Source: Chondrus crispus (Eukaryota > Rhodophyta > Florideophyceae > Gigartinales > Gigartinaceae). Taken from it: DNA of 64,000 bases. Location of the stretch: positions 1-64,000 of the forward strand of contig NW_005179217.1 in NCBI RefSeq assembly GCF_000350225.1. The letters are read 5' to 3'. Positions 1 through 10,347 of this stretch are shown here, in pieces. Position 1 is the first letter of the stretch, and every line of letters begins with the position of its first letter. A model generated the notes under the pieces. It saw nothing but the letters and a program-made list of their open reading frames with translations. It did not search any database and was not told where the DNA came from. A program made the position numbers and the translations under genes.

Positions 1-322
1 TGGAGGAGGGAGGTGGGGGTGGAGGCGGGCGGCAAATATATGCCTTGTCTTTTTGAAAAATTGTGTCGACATGGGAGGATAGTTGTGGGATGGAAAGCAG
101 ATTATGTTTGATGTGGGGTGTCACAATGGCTCGGCGGAGTGGGATGGAGGCCGGGTAGGCCGGGTGGGTGCGTGGATGCAGGGTCACGGGTCCCTGATGA
201 GATATGGGGGAGGGGGAGCCGTTGGCGGTTAGGGTGGAGCCATAGGAAGGGGGCATGTGGGGGGGTGCAGTGCGGAGGTGTGTGGGGAACGCAGCAGAGT
301 CAAGTACGTACGAGGGGGGGGT
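1..322 (-). CDS. pol: E1 pol, protease N-terminal part (partial, -1 frame)
   Basis: The frame one base back from gag encodes an aspartic-protease start with the motif LDSAAFPTHL and, about 70 residues on, the conserved Copia stretch PHIKHNLLSIPQLSSH near base 90. The usual DSG/DTG is read here as DSA, which would weaken catalysis if it is not a local sequence error. The frame stays open to the window edge and has no ATG of its own, so it was probably translated by a -1 shift at the eight-G run 314-321 (C8 on the coding strand). That run lies only a few codons before the active site. A one-base deletion in the run is the alternative. Confidence 0.65.
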
Positions 323-1293
323 GACTGTGGGGTGGGGTCGGGATTGGTATTCCACTTGTTGGTGTGGTATTGGTGCTTTGGGGACGTAGGGCGAGTCGGG
401 GCCTGTTGCCAGTTGGCGTGTGTGGGGCGGATCGGGGGTTGTGGCCATTTGGCGTGTGTGAAGGGGCGTGGACGGTTGAGGGCTTGTCGTTGAAGTGCAC
501 TGTGGTGAACATCTTCTCGCATTTTTGAAATGCATTCGTCCGTGTCGTGTGATGGGGTGCCGTGGTAGGAGCACCATTTGCCGCGCCAGTGGTTGGGGCG
601 GCGGGCGTTGCGGTTGCCCCGGGGAGGGTTGTACTGGCGCTGCGGGCGGGGTTGAGATGGGTGTGCTTGGTGGGCAAGTTGGGGTGTTTGCCTTGACAGA
701 TAGTTTTCTGCGTGGAGAAGGTGTGCTTCTATTTGTTCGATGGGGAGGAGGCTGGATTGGGCATGGAGGGTGAGAGCGATCGGGTTGTAATCCGGGTGGT
801 CACGTAAGCCGTCCAGGAGAAACTGTGCAGCGGTGCCTTTGTCCTGTATGCCAGGATAGTTGACGGCACGCATCCGGGTCCGTATGTTCTTGTGGAGTGT
901 AAGGTATTCGAGCATAGGGGTGCCGGGGTGCAGAGTTGTCTCGCGAGCGAGGGCGGTCAGCAGGTAGGGAGCATTGCTGGGGTTTGCGGTGGTAATCTCG
1001 TGGAGTCTGTTGCATAAATCGTAAGGAGAGAGAAGGAGGTCGTCGTCAGAGAGGAGGGATCGAACTTCTTCGGACAGACTGTGGAAGATAAGGGCAAGGG
1101 CAAAGCGTTTCTGGCGTGTGTGAGATCGGATGTCTTCTGTGTCAGTAGGGAGGGGAGGGTTGTTGTCCAGGTGGCCGTCGCAATTGTTGATGGAGGCTAC
1201 GAGGATCAGGTTGTTGTGCCAATAGTTGAAATTGGTGAGTGTCAGTTGAGTGACGGAAATGTGGGGACCGTCAGGTGTGGGCGGGGATGCCAT
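229..1293 (-). CDS. gag: E1 Gag polyprotein
   Basis: This 354-aa protein has the helical Copia Gag layout. Residues 1-200 hold WHNNL near the start, then FHSLSEEVRSLL and a C-terminal YLSRQ helix. A basic Arg/Asn/Pro linker follows, then a zinc-knuckle-like CSYHGTPSHDTDEC at about 240. That knuckle is Cx2Hx4Hx4C, not the canonical CCHC. The start is an ATG at 1293-1291 after a pyrimidine-rich leader. The last 100 residues are low-complexity Pro/Thr/His and overlap the protease frame. Gag would coat the genomic RNA in cytoplasmic particles. The ORF is intact. Confidence 0.75.
   Translation of the reverse strand: MASPPTPDGPHISVTQLTLTNFNYWHNNLILVASINNCDGHLDNNPPLPTDTEDIRSHTRQKRFALALIFHSLSEEVRSLLSDDDLLLSPYDLCNRLHEITTANPSNAPYLLTALARETTLHPGTPMLEYLTLHKNIRTRMRAVNYPGIQDKGTAAQFLLDGLRDHPDYNPIALTLHAQSSLLPIEQIEAHLLHAENYLSRQTPQLAHQAHPSQPRPQRQYNPPRGNRNARRPNHWRGKWCSYHGTPSHDTDECISKMREDVHHSALQRQALNRPRPFTHAKWPQPPIRPTHANWQQAPTRPTSPKHQYHTNKWNTNPDPTPQSPPPRTYLTLLRSPHTSALHPPTCPLPMAPP
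314..321 (-). promoter_or_regulatory. candidate -1 frameshift site of E1
   Basis: The gag frame reads CCC CCC CCT here. Slipping back one base enters the frame that reads the protease motif LDSAAF a few codons later. Homopolymer slippage is the simplest reading of the sequence; no downstream structure was evaluated. Confidence 0.45.
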
Positions 1294-1398
1294 GGTGGGT
1301 GGATGATTGGTGGTAGTTGGGGACGTGGAGGGGGGGTAGTAGGTCAGGGATAGTGGCGGAGTCTCAGGAGAAGAAATGGTTGGTGTGGGGGGTGTGCG

Positions 1399-1500
1399 GA
1401 TCGGCCGTGGGCCGGTTTTGGCGGTTGTGTGATGTGATGATCGGCCGTGGGCCGGTTGGGGTGCTTGTGTGAGGTGATGATCGGCCGTGGGCCGGTTGGA
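1399..1500. repeat. three tandem 40-bp units in the E1 leader
   Basis: The 19-base core GATCGGCCGTGGGCCGGTT starts at 1399, 1439 and 1479, an exact 40-bp spacing, with variable 21-bp linkers. It lies between the primer site and gag, where untranslated leaders often hold packaging or enhancer repeats. The core contains the near-palindrome CGGCCGTGGGCCG. Confidence 0.85.
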
Positions 1501-1556
1501 TGAGGGTTGAGGGAAAGGGGATGAGGGGGGTGGGCAGTGGAAGCGGGAAAGGAAAA

Positions 1557-1568
1557 GGGCCTATAACC
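1557..1568 (-). promoter_or_regulatory. E1 primer-binding site (initiator tRNA-Met half)
   Basis: On the minus strand GGTTATAGGCCC follows the LTR end CCTACA directly. It differs at one base from the complement of the initiator tRNA-Met anticodon arm, which Drosophila copia and Ty5 use as primer. Confidence 0.6.
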
Positions 1569-1715
1569 TGTAGGAGAGACTCTAGACCTTGGGTCGTCTT
1601 TACTGGGGACATGAGCGACGACGGTGTTAAGTACTGTGGGAGTGATATGTACACGTGTAAGATACGACATAAATGATGCGCAGCACGCGTGACATGACCC
1701 GCATACACCAGTACA
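1569..1715 (-). repeat. E1 5' LTR (147 bp)
   Basis: The LTR begins TGTACTGG and ends CTACA on the minus strand, so it has TG/CA ends. The primer site adjoins it on the internal side. The outer 55 bases recur at 45711-45764, which supports it as a repeat end. The partner LTR is outside the window, so the target duplication cannot be checked. Confidence 0.65.
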
Positions 1716-2889
1716 CTTAATGCGTATCTACAGAATATATCTATGCTGTGCATTGTACAGTACCCTTAAGGGTACAGCAAGCTTCCCATGTCGAGAAACC
1801 CGCATGCAGATGCACAACTGCTGGATTATGCATCTACCTACTGTATGCAAAACAGCACTACAATTAGGGCACTGCCATTAGGGCACCTTTCCTCGACACC
1901 CAAATTAAGCCGTCGTCGCCTCCCCCACCGATAGAGGAAGGAGGCATCGAGTGTTCTTGGCATCACATGGATAAAGCGAGAGCGACGCATTGTTGCCGTC
2001 TACTACATTGTTGTCGTCTTCACGCTGTATGTCACCAAAGTGTCGCAGAATGAACACGCACTCGCAGTGACGAGTGGCTCTGACGCTCTTCAGAACCTGC
2101 CGGTGCGGATACCGTCTCAAACACCGAGATGGCCTTCCACTTTCCCTAGAAGAAACAAGCGTACTGTGCAGTAAATTGCTTCACAAGCCGCCCTGTCCTG
2201 TGTTTTGCGAAGAAAGCAGCTCTTCGAAACATTCCCTTCCCTCTCCCCACGTTTCAATCTATCCTTCTTGTTCGCCCCTCCCTCCCGCCAGCCATGACTC
2301 TTCTCCAGCAGTTAGACGTCACGCCCGACTTTAGCTTTTCCACTGTTCAAACGTCCAGCGACAATGTCAATGGCCTCATCATATCTCTGCTCAGTGTCTT
2401 CATCATCTCCAACATTCTGTCAGTCACCTCCAAGCTCATCCTTAGCTCCCAGGAAAAGAGCTTCGAATATTCCTCTTGGATCCGCTCCTTCATCTTTGTG
2501 AGCAGCGACGACCCCATCCGCATTCTCTCTTGGGTTTGGCACAGGTACTCATACAAGGAGAAGGGCTGCACACGTTACAGGAACGAAATCCAACTCCGCA
2601 GGCTTCTCCTCCCCCTTCTGGCGAGGCTCTTCATTTTGGTTACTGCCATCACCTCTGTTGCCATCTCCATCCCGAGCGAAAAGCGTCTGAGTGGGTGTGA
2701 GAAGGGCGACTTTCGAATCCACATGGACCATAACGTTCGAAAGCCAGCTCCAGATTTAAATAGGGTTTGCGCCGACATTCCGCTGACAACTACACTAGGC
2801 GAAGTCAGGTCCTTTGCGTCGTACTGTTCTTGCTTAGCGGAGTTAGGGTTTGAAATTGTTCCTGAGGGGGAAGGTCAAGCCATAATTTT

Positions 2890-3257
2890 ACCTCGCAGTG
2901 ATGTTGTGAGCGACGGACTGACTTGGCAGTTAAGCACTCAGAGGCGAAGTTCTTACGATCTTGCCTTCAACTTTATTTGTTCGCAACTTCAACTATGCAT
3001 TATATAGACTACAGTTCCATGTAAAACCCACCTAAAATCGTAGAACAGTTAACACAGTGGCCACATTGGCGGGGACCATGACAGTAAGACAAACTAGAAT
3101 CAGATTATACATTACGAGTGCACACAACACGCATAGTGTACAATTAGTGGAGCGAGGACCATGGACACGAGGTCCATCGCGATGGCTCCGAGGACCAATT
3201 TCTCCACAGAAAATATTTCTCGACGCAATTGCAGGTGTGAGGACATCTACATCAATT
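2890..3257 (-). repeat. C1 3' LTR (left copy)
   Basis: 368 bp, identical by eye to 7315-7682. On the minus strand it begins AATTGATGTAG and ends CTGCGAGGT, so it lacks the usual TG/CA ends. The boundary is fixed by the target duplication and by the empty site in copy B. TATATAA lies at 3006-3000 and could serve the promoter. Confidence 0.92.
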
Positions 3258-6200
3258 CCCCCTCTTGTTCTCATCACCTGAAGAGACATTGAGCACTCCT
3301 AGGTAGCTCCGCTGACGTTCAAACTCCACCCGGAGAAGCGGTTTTGTCAAAATATCTGCTCTATTCTGCTGTGATGGACAGTACAGTATTTTCACAGTGC
3401 CCGTGTCAACCATTTCCTTGACGTAGTTGTGCCGAACGGAGACATGCTTGGTTTTGCAAACTCCCTCGTTACCCCAAACTGCTGCCCCTTGATTATCGAC
3501 GAGTAGAGGTGTCGGTCCGGACTGTGAATCGCCAAACTCCGCCAGGAGTGAGCGTACCTATACGGCTGATTTGCAAGTCTCACTCATAGCGATGAACTCT
3601 GCTTCGGTAGAGGAAAGTGCAGTGCAGCTTTGTTTGCTTGATTGCCAGAGGATGGCGCTATCACCGATCATGGCAAGCGTCCCAGTCGTTGATTTTCTGT
3701 CTGATTGATCACCGGCCCAGTCGGAATCTGAATATACATGAAGGGCTTTGTCGGAAGTCCTCAGCCTAATACCGAATTCCCTCGTACCATTCAGATATCG
3801 AAGCACGCGCTTGGCTGCAGTGAAGTGCGCTTCGGTTGGTTCTGCAAAACTTCTACACAGTAGGTTCACGGCCACACTAATGTCAGGCCTCGTACGGGTT
3901 GCCAAAAATAGTAAGGAGCCGGTAATTTCTTGGAACAGGCCGCGATCCGCTGGTGCATGACCCATTGCAGCCGATGGCGGGACGTTCTTGGGATCCAGCG
4001 TAGCGGGCGTAGCGACAGAGCGACACTCTGCCATACCGAATTTGTCAAGGATGCGGTTCATGTACGGGCTTTGGTGCATCCACGCCCCCTCTGAATCCCT
4101 CTCGAACTGTACTCCTAGAAAGCTTTTAAGCTCTCCTAGATCGGTCATGTCGAGATGAGACGACAAGTCCTCCTTGACGTCTTTCACTTGTTGAAGAGAA
4201 CCGCTGATGATGATAACGTCGTCTACATACAAGAGAATCCATACCCCATTACGGCTGAAGACGCAGCTGTCCGCGTTGAAGGAATGGAAGCCGATTGAGA
4301 TCATGACTTCCTTCCATTTCTCATGCCACAAGCGAGGTGCTTGCTTAAGACCATAGAGGCCTTTCTTTAGTCTTAAACCTTCTCCAGATTTCAAGGTTAT
4401 CCCTGCGCCCTCTGGTGGGGAGACGTATACATCTTGGTCAACGATGCCATGCAGAAATGCAGTCCTGACATCCATCTGATGCGTATGATAGCCGTTCCTT
4501 ATCGCTACAGCGAGTGCAGTTCGGATTGTGGAGAAGTCGACAACAGGAGCGTACGTTTGTTCTACAAAGCCCTGCATGAATCCTTTGACAACCAGTCTGG
4601 CCTTCCAGCGACCCACAGTACCGTCATCTTTGATCTTGCGACGAAACACAAAGCGCGTAGAGATTAGCTTCGAGTCTCGCGGAAGAGGAGCCCTCTCCCA
4701 TGTGTCATGCTCCGATAGTGACGCGAGCTCTGAACTGATAGCCTCCTTCCAGCGCAGAGACTCAGAACTGGATAACGCTTCTTCGACACTAGTCGGTTCC
4801 GGAGATGCAGCGGCAATATGAGCAGAACCAGGCGTGTAGAACTTAGTTCTTTCCCTGTCGCGCCTCGAATACCGACTACTTGAGCCGGTCTTTTGACCCT
4901 CTGCTGTGTGTTCAACCTGGTCGCCATCTTCTACAGGCGTGAAGTTCTGCTCCTCACCGTGCGTGGACGGAGCGGCGGGAATGTGGGTTAGCATGTCCGC
5001 ATCAGTTTCAAGAGAGTCCTCGTCGCCACCACCCGTCGACACTGTGTCAATGATGACATCATCTTCTTGAGTAGCTGACTCGAACCAGTCGCCCTTCGGG
5101 AACTCGTTCTCCAATATTCGAACATGTCGCACGATGACAGCATTCTGGCGGTTCCGGAGCCAGATTTTGTAGTGACTGTTGTCGTAGCAAGCCACCAGTA
5201 CTCCTTCTTCACTTTTGAAGTCTAGCTTGGTGCGCTTCTCCTTCGGAACATGAGTCCAACTGTGACTCCCGAATACTCGCAGATGATCGACACGTGGCTT
5301 CTTTCCTGTCATCATCTCAAACGAGGTGTGGGTTTTATCGCGCGGACAGAGGAAGCGGTTACGGATGTCGGCAGCATGAGCAACTGCTTCAGCCCAAAAG
5401 GACTTTGGTAGCTTTGCATGGTGCAGCATTGAACGTGCCGATTCAACCAAAGTACGGTTTGCACGCTCGGCAATCCCGTTTTGTTCCTTGTTGTAGGGTG
5501 GAATGATTGCCCTTTCAACACCGTTGCTTCTAAGGTAGTCATCGAGAGCAATATACTCTCCCGCTCCGTCACAGTGTAGTCGCTTGATAGAACAATCGTA
5601 ACGCCGCTCGAGCCAGACGCGGTAGTTCCTGAACTTCTCGCCAACTTCGCTACGATTGGCTATCGGCACTACAGTAATGTAGCCAGAGAATTCGTCTATG
5701 AATGTTACAAAGTAGCGCGAGCCTCCAAGGGAGGTGACTGACATGGGACCACATACATCACTGTGTATCACTTCTCCCTTTCGTGCAGCACGATGTGGAT
5801 TGTACTTCATTGATAGTTTGTGCTGCTTGCCGGCGATGCAAGATTCACAATTCCCTCCGGATGTCTTCGGCTTTTCTAGGTCCAAGCCAATGACAGCGTT
5901 CTTCCGGGACAGCTCTCGAATGCTGTCCATATGTGCGTGGCCGAGGCGGTCGTGCCATAGGCGCTCCGCAGGTCGAAACGCGGCTAGCGCTTTTCCTGTT
6001 CTCGGGGTGATAATACTTGCATCCATAACATAAACTCCTTGCCGCTTTGTTCCCTTAAACTGACATCGTCCATCGCGAAGACAGTTAAACTTATATCTTC
6101 CAAAGTTGAATACGTAGTCACCCCCGTCTTCACATAATGAGGACACAGAAACGAGGTTTGTGCGTAGTAAAGGGACGTGCAGCACGTCATACAGAGTCAG

Positions 6201-6635
6201 TCTTCTGGTAATGGGCTGACCTTCACTAGCGTTGATAAATGCTTTGATTAAAACATTTCCTTTGTGTCGGGCATTGACGCGTTTGCCGTTTCCGAGAATA
6301 ATTTCTTTCGGCTGAATCTCCACGACGTCCATCAAGTACTCCAGGCGAGCAACCATGTGGTCCGACGCTCCTGAGTCGAGAAGCAGCTTCTCGTCATCCT
6401 CAGCGACAGTCCGCGCCATCAACATCGTGGCATTGTAGGCCTGTCCACCTTGCTCACCGCTGCTGGACCTTTTCTTAGGACAGTAACGGGCAATGTGTCC
6501 CAGTTCATTGCAGGAGTAGCAACGAACTTTCTTGGAGCGTTTATTAGTCCACTCCCTCTGCCATGTACCTCTATTTGCGCTCAGAGCAGCAGCAGCGTCC
6601 GCAGGCTTCTTCTCGGCCTTGGGGTTTCCAGACAC
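3252..6635 (-). pseudogene. pol: C1 pol: zinc knuckle-protease-integrase-RT-RNase H
   Basis: The open part, 6635-3558, gives 1025 aa. It has a CCHC knuckle at residues 39-52 (CYSCNELGHIARYC), a protease DSGAS at 87, an integrase zinc finger (LWHDRLGHAH...CESC) and a catalytic core with D, D and E (NGIAERANRT). The Copia RT follows with KARLVVKGF and the catalytic YVDD, then RNase H with YSDSDWAG and STEAEFIAM. A TAG at 3560-3558 then stops the frame. The same frame continues past it for about 100 conserved C-terminal residues (ILTKPL motif) to a TGA at 3254-3252, inside the LTR. The stop looks like a single-base change in an otherwise intact element. Confidence 0.9.
3258..3272 (-). promoter_or_regulatory. 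C1 polypurine tract
   Basis: On the minus strand GAGAACAAGAGGGGG lies directly before the 3' LTR. This is the expected plus-strand priming site and it fixes the LTR boundary. Confidence 0.85.
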
Positions 6636-7220
6636 TCACATCTTATCTTCATACTCTTGTAGTAGTCTTGCGGTTACATCCTCCCATTTAGTCCCATCGG
6701 CCTGAGACTGTAGGGTTGTGATCACATGCCCATAGGGAGAGCTGCTTCTGTCACCAAAAGAAGCTAGAAAGCTGGCAACCTGCATGTCCTCGTCGATTTC
6801 AGAATTCATCCCTGCAAGTCTGTTAAAGATGTCTTCAAATTCTGCGACGTAGTCTGGCATTGGTTGGTTGCGGTAAGACAGCCTGGCCAGCTTCATCTGG
6901 AGTTGCACTTTGGTCGCGAGGTTTGTGACAGAGTAGCGGTCTCGCAGACGTCGCCACATTTTGAAAGGGTTCTTCATGTCTGGGAGACATAGGCGTAGCG
7001 GCTTATCCCCGAGCCCCTGCACGATAATGGCCCTGGCGTCAGCAATTTGTTCCTTCACTGCACTTGAGAGAGTGGCAGAGCCATCATCGATGACATCAGT
7101 TTCAACTACAGACATAACTTTCTTCGCCTGTAGAGCGGCCTCGGTGCGAGCTGCCCACAACTGGTAGTCCTCCCCAGCTTTTCCGTGGAACTTAACAATC
7201 TTCTTGTTTTCCTCCATCAC
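6636..7220 (-). CDS. gag: C1 Gag N-terminal part (UBN2-type), ends at in-frame TGA
   Basis: 194 aa beginning MMEENKKIVKFHGKAGEDYQ. It has the Copia Gag pattern: a W near residue 23, then MWRRLRDRYS, LQMKLARLSY and a FEDIFNRLAG helix. The TGA at 6638-6636 is directly followed by GTG in the same frame, and the zinc knuckle lies 39 codons further on, so the stop falls inside gag and not at a normal gag/pol border. CGA to TGA would explain it; readthrough is the alternative. Confidence 0.85.
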   Translation of the reverse strand: MMEENKKIVKFHGKAGEDYQLWAARTEAALQAKKVMSVVETDVIDDGSATLSSAVKEQIADARAIIVQGLGDKPLRLCLPDMKNPFKMWRRLRDRYSVTNLATKVQLQMKLARLSYRNQPMPDYVAEFEDIFNRLAGMNSEIDEDMQVASFLASFGDRSSSPYGHVITTLQSQADGTKWEDVTARLLQEYEDKM

Positions 7221-7290
7221 GGCAACAAAAAGACAGGGCTGGGAGAACGAGTGAGGTAGGTCCCTTGTTAGAAGGAAGATTAATACAGTA

Positions 7291-7314
7291 CCTCAGGCGA
7301 CTGAGCCCATAACC
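7291..7314 (-). promoter_or_regulatory. C1 primer-binding site (initiator tRNA-Met half)
   Basis: GGTTATGGGCTCAG on the minus strand follows the 5' LTR with no gap. It is complementary to the anticodon arm of initiator tRNA-Met, as in Drosophila copia, not to the tRNA 3' end. Confidence 0.8.
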
Positions 7315-7682
7315 ACCTCGCAGTGATGTTGTGAGCGACGGACTGACTTGGCAGTTAAGCACTCAGAGGCGAAGTTCTTACGATCTTGCCTTCAACTTTA
7401 TTTGTTCGCAACTTCAACTATGCATTATATAGACTACAGTTCCATGTAAAACCCACCTAAAATCGTAGAACAGTTAACACAGTGGCCACATTGGCGGGGA
7501 CCATGACAGTAAGACAAACTAGAATCAGATTATACATTACGAGTGCACACAACACGCATAGTGTACAATTAGTGGAGCGAGGACCATGGACACGAGGTCC
7601 ATCGCGATGGCTCCGAGGACCAATTTCTCCACAGAAAATATTTCTCGACGCAATTGCAGGTGTGAGGACATCTACATCAATT
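7315..7682 (-). repeat. C1 5' LTR (right copy)
   Basis: 368 bp, identical by eye to 2890-3257, with TATATAA at 7431-7425. The direct repeat ATTTT at 7683-7687 marks the outer edge. Confidence 0.92.
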
Positions 7683-8937
7683 ATTTTGTCGATGACTAAC
7701 CGCAGGGGTCGTCTAAGGACGATAATAAGTAGTAGGGGGGAGGTTGCGTCAAGTGACTTTGACATCCAGTGGGTTCAGGACAGACGGCAAAGAGAGAACG
7801 ACACATCGCTCCTCTTCATAAATTTTAATAAGATCGATTCTGATGTTCATCTCCAAGTCATGGCCAACGCACTCCGTTCAGAGACAGGAAAAGAGTGCAA
7901 CATCATAGTTACTGCTGACGATACGTCGGAAGAGACTGGCTCTAAATTGAAAGGGCAGGGATTGGATTGCGATTTTGATGCCCTCAGTCTCATAGCAAGG
8001 GTCCAAGCGTATGTCACAGGCTCATTGACGTTACAGAAGCTTGGACGAGGCGAAAGGGATAATCGGTTGGAGTTGACTCCCTCCACCGGCGAAGTGCGTG
8101 AAACGGCTACATGTCCAATTGACGTTGTTGTAAGTCGCCCGATTGCCAACATCATTCCGCTCGCCCTCATGCTCGTCGTGTGGGTCGTCATTAACGTACT
8201 CGTCAGCATTTACACGTCTAGGCGGGGAAACGCTTTCGACATGGGCTTCCATGTCATCAAGGAAGCACTGGGGCACGACACGACTTCCAACCCTCTGGAA
8301 GAAAACTCAAATCGCGGAGAGGCGATGGAACTGCCCTTGCGCAAATGGCGCTGCGGCGCGGGCGGCGCGCATGAAGGCTTCATCGGACGAGATGGAGATG
8401 TCCCAGTGCAGGGCTTTGACTCCTTTACAAACGTGTGTGGTTGCACGCAAGTGGTGACGGAGGTAGAAGCGGCGAGTGCGCTGGCGGAGTCTGCGCCTGG
8501 TACGGCGGCTCCTGGTGGCAGGCTATGGCACGGGGCTGCGCAATGGCAGGTGCAGCAGCAGGCTGACGATAAAGCGATGCAGACGGTCCCGGTGAGCCAC
8601 ACGTGGTCCGGATCAGGACTGTCGCAGCAATCGCGCGAACCGGGGCCACCTTTTAGGGCGCTGCCTCCCGCCATGCAGAATTCGCCGGTGTCGGAGCCGC
8701 CACATCATTAGTAGCTACGCGCGCCGACTTGAAGTTTAGCACCACCGGCCTGTAACTTGAACGTGATTTAAAGCACTGCAGGGGATACACAACAACGCCC
8801 TCTGAGTGCAGTGCGCAGCAAGATCACGTTCATTTAATTTACTCCGCTTCAACGGAAGACCCAATTATGAGGTCTTTTAGGATTTCGCAGCAAGACCAGA
8901 TCATGGGCTTTAGTAAAAGTCTTACTAAGTAAAAACC

Positions 8938-10191
8938 CCATGGTGCCAAAGCACGAGCCGGCGCGGGTGTCTACTGCTGCCGCGGTCATCGCGGGGGGCG
9001 TGGGAAAGACGCGGCGCGGTGGTACAGCGGTGGTGGGGGAAGGGGTGGATGGATGGATGAGGTGCAGATTTACGTCATGAGTGGCGGGGGCGTGGTACAT
9101 AACTTTACTGCATGCACAGTCGGGAGCCAGGGAGGGACGTGATTGCTGCTCTGCATTCTCACGGCCTACAGGCGGCAAATTAGAGCGTTGAAGCGGTGGT
9201 GACCGACTTAGGGCACTTCCGCGGCAGCAGTGCAACCCCGCGGGAAGAGGATTTGGCGACATTACAACGCTCCCGCTGCTGCTATGCGGAGAAAAGGGCT
9301 CAGCAGGACTGCCTGGCATGTCAAGTTATGTCGGCGGGATCGCGTCCACTCTCTCGGGCGGCATAAAGCAGACGGTGCGGGTCATAGAAAACCCTTGTCG
9401 CAGACGTCTCCCAAAAGGGCGCCACCAATGAGCAACCAGACGCTGGAGATGCCAGACTGCGACCCATACCGCGCCGGTAGCTCGCTGGGCGCCGCCTCGC
9501 AGGACGACGCGAGCGCCTCTGCGCGTTGGGGATGACCCGCAGCTCAGGCTCTGTGGCGCGCGCCGGTTGCACGGTACACTATACTGCACCCAGCGTCCCT
9601 CACTTGATCGAAACATTCATCACTGTTCAAGTAAATATCACGGGCCGTCCTTTAAAAGAAGGATTGGTGCATTATTGTGAGGTAGGTTACAGCGCAGACT
9701 GCTGTGCGAGAGCAGACTGCCGTACGAGTACATTGTAGGTGCATAGCACGTCGTGGTCATTGAGAGATTGGGCATGCTATATCTCTGCGTCAACAGAAAA
9801 CGATTTCCCACTGACGACTTCTCCTCAGAGCGCGAAAGCACAGTAATGGTTGCTCCGAGTATTGCTCGGAACATGGGCACGGGTGCTTCCCATGTCTCGG
9901 GCTGAGAATTTAGTGGAGCGGAAAAGGCAGTCACTCATGGAGAATCGGCATCGATGTACGAGTCTTTTCTTCACCCACACAGTCCCACGAACACTCTTCC
10001 ATCTTACCGGGTATTTTCATTTATGGGCTTTGGCGGGGTCTTGTGCCAAACAACTGTTCAAGTGGTCAACCCATTGCCACAGCAACGTTCAAGTTGGAGC
10101 GATGCTGTAAGTCGTGATGATCGGGGGTAAAGCAGACATGAAACGTGTAATGTGGCATGCACACGTGTGCACATACTGTAGTGTATATCTG
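8938..10191. other. intergenic stretch, no supported gene
   Basis: ORFs here are short, overlap on both strands and have no recognisable motif. The only structure I see is at 8941-8990. Read on the minus strand, it resembles the stop-proximal 3' end of copy C (45381-45424), including the exact 16-mer TCGTGCTTTGGCACCA. It may be a relic of another inverted family copy. Confidence 0.5.
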
Positions 10192-10347
10192 TAAGAGCAT
10201 CCCCACCGGTTGGAGAGTAAATGAGCAACGAGCTAAATATTTCCAACACTTGTCATTCAAATACTGCTGCGCATGCCCAGGTGCATTTGTTCACATTTGG
10301 CATTTTAGCTCCGACATCAACACACTCCACCGGTGTTGCCAGAGCTA
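10192..10347. mobile_element. MITE with TAAGAGCAT-type ends, about 156 bp
   Basis: The left arm reads TAAGAGCATCCCCACCGGT and continues TTGGAG to AGCTAAA. The right arm, reverse-complemented, reads TAGCTCTGGCAACACCGGT then GGAG to AGCTAAA. The arms pair over about 40 bases with mismatches. No coding capacity. Similar GAGCAT ends occur in plant Harbinger MITEs, and a Harbinger transposase is present in this window; a link is inference. Confidence 0.6.

Larger units (their letters stand above)
1..1715 (-). mobile_element. E1: 5' half of a Copia-type LTR retrotransposon
   Basis: The element reads on the minus strand and leaves the window at base 1. In its own direction it has a 147-bp LTR (1715-1569), a primer-binding site (1568-1557), a leader with a 40-bp tandem repeat, gag (1293-229) and the beginning of pol (about 322-1). 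A short LTR, a primer site matching the anticodon half of initiator tRNA-Met and a gag of the UBN2 type are Copia features. Short LTRs of this size are also known in the GalEa-like Copia elements reported from crustaceans and red algae; placing E1 there is inference. The integrase, RT and RNase H lie outside the window. Confidence 0.8.
2890..7682 (-). mobile_element. C1: nearly intact Copia retrotransposon, 4793 bp
   Basis: The element lies inside copy A and is flanked by the 5-bp duplication ATTTT (2885-2889 and 7683-7687). Copy B at about 61278 shows the unoccupied site with one ATTTT. The two 368-bp LTRs look identical by eye. The internal order is primer site, gag, zinc knuckle, protease, integrase, RT and RNase H in one frame, followed by a polypurine tract, which is classic Ty1/Copia order. 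Two in-frame stops (TGA at 6638-6636 and TAG at 3560-3558) interrupt the frame. Confidence 0.95.
2294..8711 (+). pseudogene. copy A of a three-helix membrane protein, split by Copia C1
   Basis: The coding parts are 2294-2889 and 7688-8711, which together give an uninterrupted 539-aa frame. Hydrophobic segments lie at about 27-50, 100-125 and 385-408. A Cys-containing domain of about 260 residues sits between the second and third, and a C-terminal tail of about 150 residues is rich in Ala, Gly and Ser. I do not recognise the family. The first ORF now runs into the LTR and ends at 3007, so only the first two helices could be made. The ATG at 2294 is supported by the pyrimidine-rich TTCTTGTTCGCCCCTCC upstream, also seen in copies B and C. 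This is the only copy whose reading frame was otherwise intact before the insertion. Confidence 0.8.
1718..8937 (+). repeat. duplicated segment, copy A (with inserted Copia)
   Basis: With the Copia element at 2890-7682 removed, this segment matches 60112-62532 almost base for base, from TAATGCGTATCTACAG on the left to AGTAAAAACC on the right. It covers about 570 bp of upstream sequence, the membrane-protein gene and about 230 bp of 3' sequence. No terminal inverted repeats are visible. Copy A abuts the E1 LTR on the left. Confidence 0.85.

Noticed and set aside
1905..2120. 71-aa minus-strand ORF upstream of copy A (also in copy B)
   Set aside because: It repeats only because the whole segment is duplicated, and it shows no motif or codon signature.
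3032..3289. Minus-strand ORF repeated at 7457-7765
   Set aside because: Both lie inside the C1 LTRs and repeat only because the LTRs are identical.
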